DNA from: an uncultured Arthrobacter sp.
Lineage (GTDB): Bacteria > Actinomycetota > Actinomycetes > Actinomycetales > Micrococcaceae
Assembly (NCBI RefSeq): GCF_947495145.1
Contig: NZ_CANLXP010000012.1
Location: 1 to 64,000 of the forward strand
DNA: 64,000 nt
Reading direction: 5' to 3'
The notes beneath the pieces are model-generated. The model made no database searches and was not told the origin of the DNA. It saw nothing but the letters and a program-made list of their open reading frames with translations. Each line of letters opens with the position of its first letter. Position 1 is the stretch's first letter. Shown piece after piece: positions 50,732 through 59,621 of the stretch. Both the position numbers and the translations under genes were made by a program.

Positions 50732-52846
50732 TCAGGCCTTCAGCGCGAGGACAAAGGGCAGCACTTCCTGGGCGCCGGCCTGCCGGAGCGCACGTCCGGC
50801 AACAGTCAGGCTCCAGCGGCTGTCCGCCAGGTCATCGACCAGCAGCACCGGTCCGGGATTGGCCCCGAACCAGACGCGGCCCTCGTCAGGAACCGCGAAC
50901 CTGTCCCACACCGATGCGAGACGAAACGCGCTGTTACCGCCGGAGCTGCCGCTCGGCCACCCCTGCGGCAGTTGAAGCGCCCCAAGATAAGGGATTCGGC
51001 CGACGCCGGCCAGGCTTTCAGCGAGCGAACGGATCAGGAGGGGCCGCCGCCGGGAGGGCATGCTGACCACCGCCACCGGCCTGGAGTCCCACTGCCATTC
51101 GGCAAGCACGCGCACGCACGCCTGCACGGCTGCCGGATCCAGGGCCGCGTCCGGAGACGAGTCAGCGAGCAGCTCGCGCACCCGATTTCCCCAACCGAGG
51201 TCAGTCATGCGGGCGAGGGCACGTCCGGCGGAAATCTGTTGGTCCGCTGCAATCCGACCCTTCACCGGGACACCGAGCTTGTCCATCCCGGACGGCCATT
51301 GCCCCCTGGGTTCCAGGAGGACGCCGACCCTGCCGAGTGCGCTGCCCGCGCTCTCCGATGCATCATGGGACACCTCGTCCGAGTACCAGGGCGCGGCGCA
51401 GTTGTCGCAGCGCCCACACGGAGCGGCAGTGGGATCATCGAGCGCAGCCGCGAGGAACTCCATCCGGCAATCGCTGGTGTTCTCATAGTCCAGCATCGAA
51501 TTCTGTTCCTGCACCCGGGCCTTCGAAATGCGCGCATACCGCTCGCGGTCGTACTCCCAGGGCTTCCCGGTTGCCTGCCAGCCCCCGGTTACCTTTTGTA
51601 CGGCGCCGTCCACGTCAAGCACTTTCAGGAGGAGCTCAAGCGGTGAGCGCCGGACGTCAACCCGGGTTTCCAGTGCGGGCGTGGACAGTACAGCGCCTCC
51701 GGCCAGTTCCTCCAGAATTCGCTGCGCCTTGTCCTCAGCGGGCATGGAAGCGGTAGCAAAGTACTCCCAGATTTCGCGGTCCTCATTGCCCGGAAGCAGC
51801 AACACGTCCGCGTTGGGAGTTCCTCGGCCCGCCCTGCCCACCTGCTGGTAGTAGGCAACCGGGGAAGATGGCGCCCCGAGGTGGACCACGAACCCCAGGT
51901 CCGGCTTGTCGAACCCCATGCCGAGTGCGCTCGTGGCGACCAGCGCCTTCACCTCGTTGTTCTTCAGCGCCTTCTCTGCCGCTTCCCGGTCCGCCGGATC
52001 AGTGCGCCCTGTATAGGCCAGGACCGCGTGACCGCTCTCGCGCAGCAGCCGGGCAGTGTCTTCTGCAGCGGAAACGGTGAGGGTGTAGATGATGCCGCTG
52101 CCGGGTAGATCTCCCAGGTGTGTCAGGAGCCAGGCCAGCCGCGAACGCGGACTGGGAAGGCGAAGGACCCCCAGCCGGAGCGACTTGCGGGCAAGCTCTC
52201 CGCGCAGCGTGTAAACGGCGGTTCCATCGGAGCCGAGCTGGTCTTCAACGTCCTTGACCACCCGTGAGTTGGCGGTGGCCGTAGTTGCGAGGACCGGCAC
52301 GCCGTCGGGAAGCGTAGTGATCAGGTCGCGGAGGCGCCGGTAGTCCGGCCTGAAGTCATGCCCCCAGTCAGAAATGCAGTGCGCCTCGTCAATCACCAGC
52401 AACCCGGTGCGCCGGATGAGTTCGGGTAGCTGGTTCTCACGGAAGGCCGGATTATTGAGCCGTTCAGGAGACACCAGCAGCACGTCCAACTGGTTCGCTT
52501 CCAGCTGCCCGGTGATTTCCTGCCACTCCGTCTGGTTTGCGGAATTAATCGCCGCAGCGCGCACCCCGGCGCGTTCAGCCGCCGCCACCTGATCCCGCAT
52601 CAACGCCAGCAGCGGCGACACAATCAGGGTTGGACCGGCACCTGCTGATCGCAGTAGAAGGCTCGCAACGAAGTAGACGGCCGATTTTCCCCATCCGGTG
52701 CGTTGGACCACCAGTGCCCGGCGGCCCCCATTAACCAGTGCTTCGATCGCCTCGAACTGACCCTCATGAAAGACGGCGTCCTCACGCCCGACAAGCGACC
52801 GGAGGATGGAGAGCGCCTGCTGGTGCAGGGTGGTTGTTTCAGCCAT
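50732..52846 (-). CDS. recQ: RecQ-family DNA helicase with C-terminal phosphoribosyltransferase-like domain
   Basis: 704 residues. Superfamily 2 helicase core: Walker A VVQRTGWGKSAVYF (near 50), VIDEAHCISDWGHDFRPDYRRL, TTATANSRVV, ATSALGMGFDKPD and QQVGRAGR. A zinc-binding part follows (CRMEFLA, CGRCDNC). No HRDC domain is visible. Residues about 590-704 instead resemble a ComF-type phosphoribosyltransferase (VVSMPSRRRPLLIRSLAESL and PVLLVDDLADSRWSLTVAG), although the PRPP loop lacks the usual TGxT. A longer frame to 53005 is unsupported; MAETTTLHQQALSIL is taken as start, preceded by CATACT-7 nt. Confidence 0.88.
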   Translation of the reverse strand: MAETTTLHQQALSILRSLVGREDAVFHEGQFEAIEALVNGGRRALVVQRTGWGKSAVYFVASLLLRSAGAGPTLIVSPLLALMRDQVAAAERAGVRAAAINSANQTEWQEITGQLEANQLDVLLVSPERLNNPAFRENQLPELIRRTGLLVIDEAHCISDWGHDFRPDYRRLRDLITTLPDGVPVLATTATANSRVVKDVEDQLGSDGTAVYTLRGELARKSLRLGVLRLPSPRSRLAWLLTHLGDLPGSGIIYTLTVSAAEDTARLLRESGHAVLAYTGRTDPADREAAEKALKNNEVKALVATSALGMGFDKPDLGFVVHLGAPSSPVAYYQQVGRAGRGTPNADVLLLPGNEDREIWEYFATASMPAEDKAQRILEELAGGAVLSTPALETRVDVRRSPLELLLKVLDVDGAVQKVTGGWQATGKPWEYDRERYARISKARVQEQNSMLDYENTSDCRMEFLAAALDDPTAAPCGRCDNCAAPWYSDEVSHDASESAGSALGRVGVLLEPRGQWPSGMDKLGVPVKGRIAADQQISAGRALARMTDLGWGNRVRELLADSSPDAALDPAAVQACVRVLAEWQWDSRPVAVVSMPSRRRPLLIRSLAESLAGVGRIPYLGALQLPQGWPSGSSGGNSAFRLASVWDRFAVPDEGRVWFGANPGPVLLVDDLADSRWSLTVAGRALRQAGAQEVLPFVLALKA

Positions 52847-52957
52847 GCGCCCCAGTATGGCAGTTGCTACCGACGGTTTCGCCGGGCCGTTGGCTCTATG
52901 TGGACAACCGCCGTCGTCCATTACTCCCCACCCCGTCGAAGGACTGATCCGAACGGT

Positions 52958-52963
52958 TAGACT
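52958..52963 (+). promoter_or_regulatory. -10 box of a likely leaderless phosphomannomutase transcript
   Basis: TAGACT is followed by 7 nt and the GTG at 52971. Confidence 0.55.
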
Positions 52964-52970
52964 TTCCAGC

Positions 52971-54377
52971 GTGAATACAACCATCGACCTTTCCGCATCG
53001 TTCAAGGCCTATGACGTCCGGGGGATTGTCGGTGAGACCATCACCGTGGAATCCGTCAGGGCCGTAGGAGCGGCGTTCGTCGATGTGCTCGGATTGTCCG
53101 GGGAAACCGTGCTGGTGGGTGGCGACATGCGGCCCTCCTCCCCCGAGTTCTCGGAGGCTTTCGCTGACGGAGCGACCACCCGCGGCGCCGATGTCGTTTT
53201 CCTCGGACTGATCTCCACGGACGAGCTGTACTACGCCAGCGGCCGGTACAACGCGGCGGGAGTCACCTTCACAGCCAGCCATAATCCCGCACAGTACAAC
53301 GGTATGAAGATGTCCCGACCCGGCGCGGTGCCCATGTCCTCAGAGACGGGCCTTGCCGAGGTAAGGGACCTGGCGGAACGCTACCTAGCCGAGGGCACCA
53401 TTGCGGCGGCTGACCGCCAAGGCTCCACCTCCTCGCGCGATGTCCTGAAGGACTACGCCGAGTACTTGCGTTCACTGGTGGACCTCTCAAGCAGCCGCCC
53501 GCTGAAGGTCGTTGTCGATGCAGGCAACGGCATGGCCGGACTCACCACACCGGCAGTACTCGGCACGAAGTACCTGGACGCCCTGCCGCTGGATATCATC
53601 CCGCTGTACTTCGAACTCGACGGGACGTTCCCCAACCACCCCGCCAACCCGTTGGAACCCGAGAATCTCCGGGACCTGCAGACGGCAGTGGTCAGCAACG
53701 GCGCGGATATCGGTCTTGCTTTCGACGGTGACGCCGACCGGTGCTTCGTCATCGATGAACAGGGCAATCCCGTCTCACCCAGTGCCGTTACGGGCATGGT
53801 GGCACGCAGGGAGATCCGCCGGGCGCAGGCAGCCGGCGAGCAGGAACCGGTGATCATCCATAACCTGATCACCTCACGCGCCGTGCCGGAACTCGTTCGT
53901 GCAGAGGGCGGACGCCCGGTGCGTACCCGCGTTGGGCACTCCTTCATCAAGGCGGTCATGGCTGAGGAGGGCGCGGTCTTCGGCGGGGAACACTCAGCTC
54001 ACTATTACTTCCGGGAATTCTGGAATGCCGACACGGGAATGCTCGCAGCCATGCATGTCCTCGCAGCGCTCGGCGAACAGAACCAGCCGCTATCGGAACT
54101 CGGCCGCGAATACGAGCCCTACTTCGCCTCCGGCGAGATCAATACCCGGCTCGACGACGTCAATGCGGCCACTGCCCGGGTGCGGCAGGAATTCGAAAAC
54201 GACGGCGTCACCGTGGACGAGGTCGACGGCCTCACTTTCACTGCCGATGACGGTTCCTGGTGGTTCAATCTCAGGGCGTCCAACACGGAGCCTTTCCTGA
54301 GACTCAACGCGGAAGCCGAGAAGCCTGAGACTCTCGAAAGCCTCACCGCTGCGGTTCTCGAGCAGATCCGCCAGTAG
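52971..54377 (+). CDS. manB: phosphomannomutase/phosphoglucomutase
   Basis: 468 residues, alpha-D-phosphohexomutase family. Phosphoserine loop FTASHNPAQYNGMKM, metal loop LAFDGDADRCFVID, sugar loop GGEHSAHYYFREFW and phosphate loop RASNTEPFLRL are all intact. It interconverts mannose or glucose 6- and 1-phosphates for GDP-mannose and cell-envelope glycans. The GTG at 52971 (VNTTIDLSASFKAYDVRG) matches the family start; a frame extending to 52806 overlaps recQ and is rejected. Confidence 0.93.
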   Translation: MNTTIDLSASFKAYDVRGIVGETITVESVRAVGAAFVDVLGLSGETVLVGGDMRPSSPEFSEAFADGATTRGADVVFLGLISTDELYYASGRYNAAGVTFTASHNPAQYNGMKMSRPGAVPMSSETGLAEVRDLAERYLAEGTIAAADRQGSTSSRDVLKDYAEYLRSLVDLSSSRPLKVVVDAGNGMAGLTTPAVLGTKYLDALPLDIIPLYFELDGTFPNHPANPLEPENLRDLQTAVVSNGADIGLAFDGDADRCFVIDEQGNPVSPSAVTGMVARREIRRAQAAGEQEPVIIHNLITSRAVPELVRAEGGRPVRTRVGHSFIKAVMAEEGAVFGGEHSAHYYFREFWNADTGMLAAMHVLAALGEQNQPLSELGREYEPYFASGEINTRLDDVNAATARVRQEFENDGVTVDEVDGLTFTADDGSWWFNLRASNTEPFLRLNAEAEKPETLESLTAAVLEQIRQ

Positions 54378-54393
54378 CAACTCCCTCATCGAG

Positions 54394-54435
54394 ATGTGGC
54401 CGGCTCCGCCTTCGGGCAGAACCGGCCACATTTTT
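54394..54435 (+). terminator. intrinsic terminator of manB
   Basis: Stem ATGTGGCCGG/CCGGCCACAT with an 18-nt loop is followed by TTTT. Confidence 0.85.
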
Positions 54436-54466
54436 CTGCAGCGTGTGTCGTCTGCAGCCTGCCTCG

Positions 54467-56341
54467 CTAGACGGCGAACCGCTCTTTCAACCGCTGCAAC
54501 TCCCCGGACAGCTCATTCGGCAGCGAATCGCCGAATTGCTGGTACCACTGCTCGATACCCTCCAGCTCTGCTGCCCACTCCTCGGCGTCGACCCGAACCG
54601 CCTGCTCAACATCCGCGGGAGTGAGATCCAACCCGGTCAGGTCGATTGAATCCGGCGTCGGCACGTACCCGATCGGCGTCTCAACGGCGTCCGCGTCACC
54701 CTCGAGCCGCTCGATGATCCACTTGAGCACGCGCGAGTTGTCGCCGAAGCCCGGCCAGGCGAAGCCGCCGTCGGCTGTGCGGCGGAACCAGTTGACCAGG
54801 AAGATCTTCGGCAACCGTGACTGATCCGCCTGCCCACTGACCTTCAGCCAGTGACTGAGGTAATCACCGGCGTCGTACCCGATGAAGGGAAGCATCGCCA
54901 TCGGATCGCGGCGAACCCTGCCTACAGCCCCGGCAGCGGCGGCCGTGGTCTCCGAGGACAGGGTGGAGCCCATGAAGATGCCGTTGGTCCAGTCGCGGGA
55001 CTGCGTCACCAGGGGAACGGTGGTCTTGCGCCGGCCACCGAAAAGAATCGCTGACAGTTCAACGCCCTCAGGATCGTTGAACTCCTCGGCAAGCATGTCG
55101 ATCTGATCGATCGGCGTGCAGAACCGCGCGTTGGGGTGGGCAGCAGGCGCGTCCGACGACGGCGTCCAGTCGTTGCCCTGCCAGTCCGTCAGATGAGCCG
55201 GCACCTCCTCGGTCATGCCCTCCCACCAGACACCGCCGTCGTCGGTCATTGCCACGTTGGTGAAGATGGAATTGCCCTTGGCGATAGCGCGCATCGCGTT
55301 GGGGTTGGTGTGCCAGCCGGTGCCGGGAGCCACGCCGAACAGGCCTGCCTCAGGATTCACTGCGCGGAGTTCACCCTCCTCCCCGAAACGCATCCAGGTG
55401 ATGTCGTCTCCGAGGGTTTCGACCTTCCACCCGTCGATGGTTGGGTCCAGAAGGGCGAGGTTGGTCTTGCCGCAGGCGGACGGGAAAGCCGCGGAGACGT
55501 AGTAGGTCTTGCTGTCCTTGTCCGCCGAGGCAGGGGAGGTGAGCTTCAGGATGAGCATGTGCTCCGCCAGCCAGCCCTCATCCCGCGCCATCACTGAGGC
55601 GATGCGAAGGGCATAGCACTTCTTGCCCAACAGGGCGTTCCCGCCGTACCCGGATCCGAAGGACCAGATTGAGCGCTCTTCCGGGAAGTGCACGATCCAC
55701 TTCTCCTCGTTGCACGGCCACGCGACGTCCTGCTGCCCGGGCTCCAGCGGAGCACCCACTGAATGAAGGGCCGGAACGAAGTCGGCATCGAGGTCGGTCA
55801 GCCGGTCCAGGACCTCGGTGCCGATGGTTGCCATGATGCGCATGGAGGTGACCACATAGGCGCTGTCGGTGATTTCAACGCCGAACTTCGGGCTCGCCGC
55901 GTCCAGGTGGCCCATCACGAACGGGATCACGTACATGGTCCTGCCGCGCATCGAGCCGGCGAACAGTCCGCGCAGCTTTTCTTTCATGGTGTCGGGGTCC
56001 ATCCAGTTATTGGTGAACCCGGCATCACGTTCGTTGCGGGAGCAGATGAAGGTCTGCTCTTCGACCCGGGCTACATCGGCCGGATCGGAGAACGCCGCAA
56101 ATGAGTTGGGGAAAAGCTCCGGGTTGAGGCGCCTGAAGGTCCCTGTGGAAACCAGCTCGTCAGTGAGCTGGTTGTTCTCCGCCTCGGAGCCGTTGACCCA
56201 ATACACCCGATCCGGCTGCGTCAGCGCGGCAGTTTCCTCAACCCAGGTCAGCAGTTCCTGGTGGGTTGTCGGTGCAGGTGCTGCTGCATCCCGGTCAGTC
56301 GCTCGATCGGCCAGCAGCGGCTGACGCGCGGAATCGCCCAT
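54467..56341 (-). CDS. pckG: phosphoenolpyruvate carboxykinase (GTP)
   Basis: 624 residues. The GTP-PEPCK signature is [13 protein letters not shown] (kinase-1/P-loop with reactive Cys); [34 protein letters not shown] and [25 protein letters not shown] are further family blocks. It converts oxaloacetate to PEP, opening gluconeogenesis. The ATG at 56341 has GGGACGAG upstream; a frame to 56503 reads through the control region and is rejected. A perfect CRP/GlxR-type site and a 12-bp palindrome lie about 150-175 bp upstream. Confidence 0.95.
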   Translation of the reverse strand: MGDSARQPLLADRATDRDAAAPAPTTHQELLTWVEETAALTQPDRVYWVNGSEAENNQLTDELVSTGTFRRLNPELFPNSFAAFSDPADVARVEEQTFICSRNERDAGFTNNWMDPDTMKEKLRGLFAGSMRGRTMYVIPFVMGHLDAASPKFGVEITDSAYVVTSMRIMATIGTEVLDRLTDLDADFVPALHSVGAPLEPGQQDVAWPCNEEKWIVHFPEERSIWSFGSGYGGNALLGKKCYALRIASVMARDEGWLAEHMLILKLTSPASADKDSKTYYVSAAFPSACGKTNLALLDPTIDGWKVETLGDDITWMRFGEEGELRAVNPEAGLFGVAPGTGWHTNPNAMRAIAKGNSIFTNVAMTDDGGVWWEGMTEEVPAHLTDWQGNDWTPSSDAPAAHPNARFCTPIDQIDMLAEEFNDPEGVELSAILFGGRRKTTVPLVTQSRDWTNGIFMGSTLSSETTAAAAGAVGRVRRDPMAMLPFIGYDAGDYLSHWLKVSGQADQSRLPKIFLVNWFRRTADGGFAWPGFGDNSRVLKWIIERLEGDADAVETPIGYVPTPDSIDLTGLDLTPADVEQAVRVDAEEWAAELEGIEQWYQQFGDSLPNELSGELQRLKERFAV

Positions 56342-56488
56342 TTCTCGTCCCTTCGTTGGGTGGATGGTGTGTATTGATGCTAGGGGCGGGATCTTGGCCG
56401 ATCCCGGCTCTCCGGCGCGTACAGTGGGTGGAGCCTGAGCACTGAACCGCGAGTTTCCGCGATTTTCGTGCGCCCGCGCCCGGGCCGT

Positions 56489-56504
56489 TGTGATAAAGGT
56501 CACA
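56489..56504. promoter_or_regulatory. CRP/GlxR-type site upstream of pckG
   Basis: TGTGATAAAGGTCACA has perfect TGTGA and TCACA arms separated by 6 nt, the consensus for CRP-family regulators. Confidence 0.65.
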
Positions 56505-56516
56505 TAGACCGGTCTA
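56505..56516. promoter_or_regulatory. 12-bp perfect palindrome adjoining the CRP-type site
   Basis: TAGACCGGTCTA is fully self-complementary and directly abuts the CRP-type site. The format resembles TetR-family operators; the regulator is unknown. Confidence 0.5.
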
Positions 56517-56553
56517 CACTACTGCCGGGTAGGAGTCGGCCCCTGCAGCTCAA

Positions 56554-56583
56554 TTAGCATTAGGTTCCGAATGGCTGTAAAGT
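56554..56583 (+). promoter_or_regulatory. promoter of tRNA-Arg
   Basis: -35 TTAGCA (56554-56559) and -10 TAAAGT (56578-56583) with an 18-bp spacer lie about 50 bp before the tRNA. Confidence 0.5.
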
Positions 56584-56633
56584 TATCTACGGCCAAACGG
56601 CCTTGCGAAGTCGCTCAATTCGGCTTTCAAATT

Positions 56634-56709
56634 GCGTGCGTAGCTCAACGGATAGAGCATCTGACTACGGATCAGAAGGTTGGGGGTTCGAATCCCTTCG
56701 CGCGCACCA
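56634..56709 (+). tRNA. tRNA-Arg (anticodon ACG)
   Basis: A 76-nt tRNA with encoded CCA. Acceptor GCGTGCG pairs with CGCGCGC (one T:G), D arm AGCTCAACGGATAGAGC, anticodon loop CTACGGA carrying ACG, T loop TTCGAAT. Confidence 0.97.
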
Positions 56710-56712
56710 GTC

Positions 56713-56741
56713 AAACCGCCTCGGGAAACCGGGGCGGTTTT
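56713..56741 (+). terminator. terminator after tRNA-Arg
   Basis: A 12-bp stem AAACCGCCTCGG/CCGGGGCGGTTT (one G:T) with a GAAA tetraloop is followed by T-rich sequence. Confidence 0.75.
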
Positions 56742-56815
56742 GCGTTTAACCGATCCTCAACAGGTGGCAGGCCAACTGCTTGCCTCCTGATCGGTCGGGT
56801 GACAGGCTCAGGACC

Positions 56816-58228
56816 ATGAGTGTTGAGCAAACTCCCGACGTCGTCGTTATTGGAGCGGGCGCTGTGGGTGAGAACGCCGCCGCCCGCGTAATCCGTGGCG
56901 GACTGTCAGTCATCCTCGTGGAGTCCGAACTGGTGGGCGGTGAATGTTCCTACTGGGCCTGCATGCCGTCCAAGGCACTGCTGCGGCCGGGCTCCGCACT
57001 GCATTCTGCGCGCGCAGTTGCGGGCGCCCGCGAAGCTGTCACCGGCACTCTCGATACTCAGCAGGTACTCGCCCGGCGCGATGAGTTCACATCGCACTGG
57101 GATGACTCCTCGCAGGAGGAGTGGGTGCGGGACACGGGTATTACCCTGGTCCGCGGACGTGCCCGCCTCACCGGCGAGCGGCGCGTCGAAGTGAGCGCCG
57201 ACGACGGCGTGACCACGTTGGTCGCCCGTCACGCCGTTGTCCTTGCCACCGGCTCCACGCCGTCCGTCCCACCGATCGACGGCCTGGACGGTCTGGACTA
57301 TTGGGGCACGCGGGAAGCAACATCGGCCAAGGAGGTGCCGGAATCGCTTACCGTGCTGGGCGGCGGCGTCTCGGGTGCCGAACTGGCACAGGCCTATGCC
57401 CGCCTTGGCTCAACGGTCACGCTGGTAGCGCGGAGCGCCCTGCTGGGCAGCTACCCGGAGCCTGCGGCACGACTGGTGCAGGAGGGCCTGGAGCGCGACG
57501 GCGTCACCCTCCACCTGCACACCGGCACTGAATCCGTTGCTTACGACGACGGCCGCTTCCGTGTGAGCCTCACCGGCGGAACCGTCGTAGAGTCAGAAAA
57601 GCTGCTCGTTTCCACCGGACGCCATCCGGCCCTGACCGGCCTGGGCGTCGAATCCCTTGGCCTCGAGCCCAAGCAACTCGACACGGATGACTCCGGTCAG
57701 GTAGCGGGCCATCCGTGGCTGTACGCGGTGGGGGACGCCGCCGGGAAAGTGCTCCTCACGCATCAGGGCAAATATGAGGCACGGGTGACCGGGGATGCCA
57801 TTGCCGCCCGGGCCAAGGGTGAACTTGACGGACAACCGGAGCGGTGGGGACCGTTTGCTGCAACCGCTGATAGCTATGCCGTCCCGCAGGTTGTCTTCAC
57901 CGATCCCGAAATCGCCATGGCCGGCAAAACCCTCGAGGCAGCACGCGACGACGGGGTGAATGCCAGCGAGACGTCCCTCGAACTCTCGGTTGCCGGCTCG
58001 TCACTGCATGCCGACGGCTACGAGGGTTGGGCTCAGATGGTGGTGGACGAGGACCGGAAGGTTCTGGTGGGTGTGACGTTCGCCGGGCCGGACGTCGCCG
58101 AACTCCTGCACGCGGCGACCATCGCCATTGCGGGCGAGGTACCGCTGGATCGCCTCTGGCATGCCGTCCCCGCCTACCCGACCATCAGCGAGGTGTGGCT
58201 GCGGCTGCTGGAAAAGTACGGGCTCTAG
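56816..58228 (+). CDS. pyridine nucleotide-disulfide oxidoreductase-like flavoprotein
   Basis: 470 residues, class I lipoamide dehydrogenase/mercuric reductase fold. FAD motif VVVIGAGAVGENAAAR, redox CX4C in GGECSYWACMPSKALLRPG, NAD(P) motif LTVLGGGVSGAELAQAYARLG, and LYAVGDAAGKVLLTHQGKYEARV. The C-terminal motif that normally reads HxHPTxxE is PAYPTISE, so the usual active-site base His is Tyr. That points to a quinone or small-disulfide reductase rather than true E3. The ATG at 56816 has AGGA upstream. The stop shares CTAG with sixA. Confidence 0.85.
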   Translation: MSVEQTPDVVVIGAGAVGENAAARVIRGGLSVILVESELVGGECSYWACMPSKALLRPGSALHSARAVAGAREAVTGTLDTQQVLARRDEFTSHWDDSSQEEWVRDTGITLVRGRARLTGERRVEVSADDGVTTLVARHAVVLATGSTPSVPPIDGLDGLDYWGTREATSAKEVPESLTVLGGGVSGAELAQAYARLGSTVTLVARSALLGSYPEPAARLVQEGLERDGVTLHLHTGTESVAYDDGRFRVSLTGGTVVESEKLLVSTGRHPALTGLGVESLGLEPKQLDTDDSGQVAGHPWLYAVGDAAGKVLLTHQGKYEARVTGDAIAARAKGELDGQPERWGPFAATADSYAVPQVVFTDPEIAMAGKTLEAARDDGVNASETSLELSVAGSSLHADGYEGWAQMVVDEDRKVLVGVTFAGPDVAELLHAATIAIAGEVPLDRLWHAVPAYPTISEVWLRLLEKYGL

Positions 58229-58749
58229 GCGCGGCGCACCACGAAGTCGCTCACATCGGCATCGCGCCCGTCCAGTTCCGACCACTGGCCGGCATGACTG
58301 AGGACGGTGAGTCCCGCCGACGGATAATGACTGGCAAGATCCACGACGGCATCCTCATCGGAGTTCACTGACGCGAGCCGCATGGCGAGGTTCTGGATGC
58401 CGGGCAGGTGCCCGATCACCAGTACGCTCGTCGCGGTATCCGGCACGTGGTTGATGACCGTGAGCATCTCGGTGGCGGTTGCCGCATAGAGCTTCGGCTC
58501 GAGCCGCGGCGTCGGTGCCTTATCCCCCAGTTCCTGGCACACCCAAATACAGGTCTGCCGTGCGCGTAGTGCGGTGGACGTGAGAATGAGGTTCGGAACG
58601 GCGTCGTGCTCCACCATCCAGCGCCCGATGAGGGGCGCGTCCCGATGCCCCCGCCCGCTGAGCGGCCGCTCATGGTCCGCCACATCACCATGCCAGTCGG
58701 ACTTGGCATGGCGCAGGAGCATCAGGCGCTTCAGGTGGTGAGAGGACAT
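58225..58749 (-). CDS. SixA-type histidine phosphatase
   Basis: 174 residues, histidine phosphatase superfamily. N-terminal LMLLRHAKSDWHGDVADHERPLS has the catalytic RHAKSDW, and VLVIGHLPGIQNLAMRL the second His. SixA proteins dephosphorylate phosphohistidine domains or small phosphorylated substrates. The ATG is 6 nt after TAGGGT. Convergent with the oxidoreductase, sharing CTAG for both stops. Confidence 0.88.
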   Translation of the reverse strand: MSSHHLKRLMLLRHAKSDWHGDVADHERPLSGRGHRDAPLIGRWMVEHDAVPNLILTSTALRARQTCIWVCQELGDKAPTPRLEPKLYAATATEMLTVINHVPDTATSVLVIGHLPGIQNLAMRLASVNSDEDAVVDLASHYPSAGLTVLSHAGQWSELDGRDADVSDFVVRRA

Positions 58750-58755
58750 CCCCTC

Positions 58756-58761
58756 ACCCTA
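58756..58761 (-). promoter_or_regulatory. -10 box of a likely leaderless sixA transcript
   Basis: Minus-strand TAGGGT is followed by GAGGGG (6 nt) and ATG. Confidence 0.5.
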
Positions 58762-58778
58762 CTTTGTGGAAGCGGAAG

Positions 58779-59621
58779 CTAGATGGAGTACTCCGGGGCA
58801 GCCCACACGACAACCTCGGGGTGCTCGTAAAACCGGTAGCCCTGTCCGCGGACTGTGCGCACGGTGTTGGCCAGGCGTCCGAGCTTCGAGCGCAGGCGGC
58901 GGATGTGGACGTCGATTGTGCGCTCGTTGGGCACCTCGTCCGCGTTACGCCAGAGGCCGCTGAGGAGCTCCTCGCGACCGACGGTCCGTGAGGCATTCTC
59001 GACCAGGTAGTTAAGGAGTTCGAATTCCTTGAATGTCAGGTTGAGGATGTCCCCGTCAAGGTGTACCTCGCGCCGTGAGAGATCGATCAGCACTCCGGTG
59101 GGGCGGGGCGCCGGCGGAGGAGTGGACTGCTGCTCGCTACGCGGCCGCCGGTTCACCGTCGGATCTCCAAGTGCCTGCCGGACAACGTCTATGTCGGTAC
59201 CGACGGCGTCGGCGGGAGCAAGCGCGACGGCAGCATGACTCTGCGCGCCGGGCACCAGGGTACGAACATAGGCACGGACATCCTGTGCGAGCTTGCTCAG
59301 GGTGGTCTCGTTCTCGGCGGCCGTGTCCTCATCCAGCGCAACGTAGAGCACGAACCCGCGTGCGGTGGTGTCGCCCGTGACCGCCTGGGGCCCCGGAATC
59401 CCGTTCGGGGTGACCACCGGAACCGGTGCGGTGATGGGCTGGGCCGAATCAGCAGGCGACGGCACAGACTTCAGCTGTCCGTAAGCCGGTGCGTAGGACG
59501 GAGCGGCCGGTTGGCTGTAAGCCGGAATGCCGGGGCGCTGCCCATAGGTCTGCCGCTGAATGCTTGCGCGGCTCTGTGCGTTGCGAAGGGAAATGTGGAC
59601 GTATCCGGAAGAAACGGTCAT
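58779..59621 (-). CDS. orphan winged-helix transcriptional regulator (OmpR-type DNA-binding domain)
   Basis: 280 residues. The first ~65 are low-complexity (Tyr/Pro/Ala/Gln-rich), then a globular segment about 70-145 (GFVLYVALDEDTAAENETTL), and a C-terminal OmpR/PhoB winged helix about 175-270 (LNLTFKEFELLNYLVENASRTVGREELLSGLW, ERTIDVHIRRLRSKLG, VRTVRGQGYRF). There is no receiver-domain phospho-Asp and no neighbouring kinase, so it is an atypical orphan regulator. The DNA-binding part resembles GlnR-type regulators, but the N-terminal half does not. A large non-coding region with repeated GTAAC/GTTAC motifs lies upstream. Confidence 0.82.
   Translation of the reverse strand: MTVSSGYVHISLRNAQSRASIQRQTYGQRPGIPAYSQPAAPSYAPAYGQLKSVPSPADSAQPITAPVPVVTPNGIPGPQAVTGDTTARGFVLYVALDEDTAAENETTLSKLAQDVRAYVRTLVPGAQSHAAVALAPADAVGTDIDVVRQALGDPTVNRRPRSEQQSTPPPAPRPTGVLIDLSRREVHLDGDILNLTFKEFELLNYLVENASRTVGREELLSGLWRNADEVPNERTIDVHIRRLRSKLGRLANTVRTVRGQGYRFYEHPEVVVWAAPEYSI

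Noticed and set aside
56534-56562. tRNA-like fragment (GCAGCTCAATTAGC) upstream of tRNA-Arg
   Set aside because: It resembles a D arm but has no acceptor, anticodon or T arm; the bases are better explained as part of the tRNA-Arg promoter (-35 TTAGCA).
58779-59621. Assignment of the winged-helix regulator as GlnR
   Set aside because: Only the DNA-binding half resembles GlnR; the N-terminal half and length do not match, so no symbol was given.
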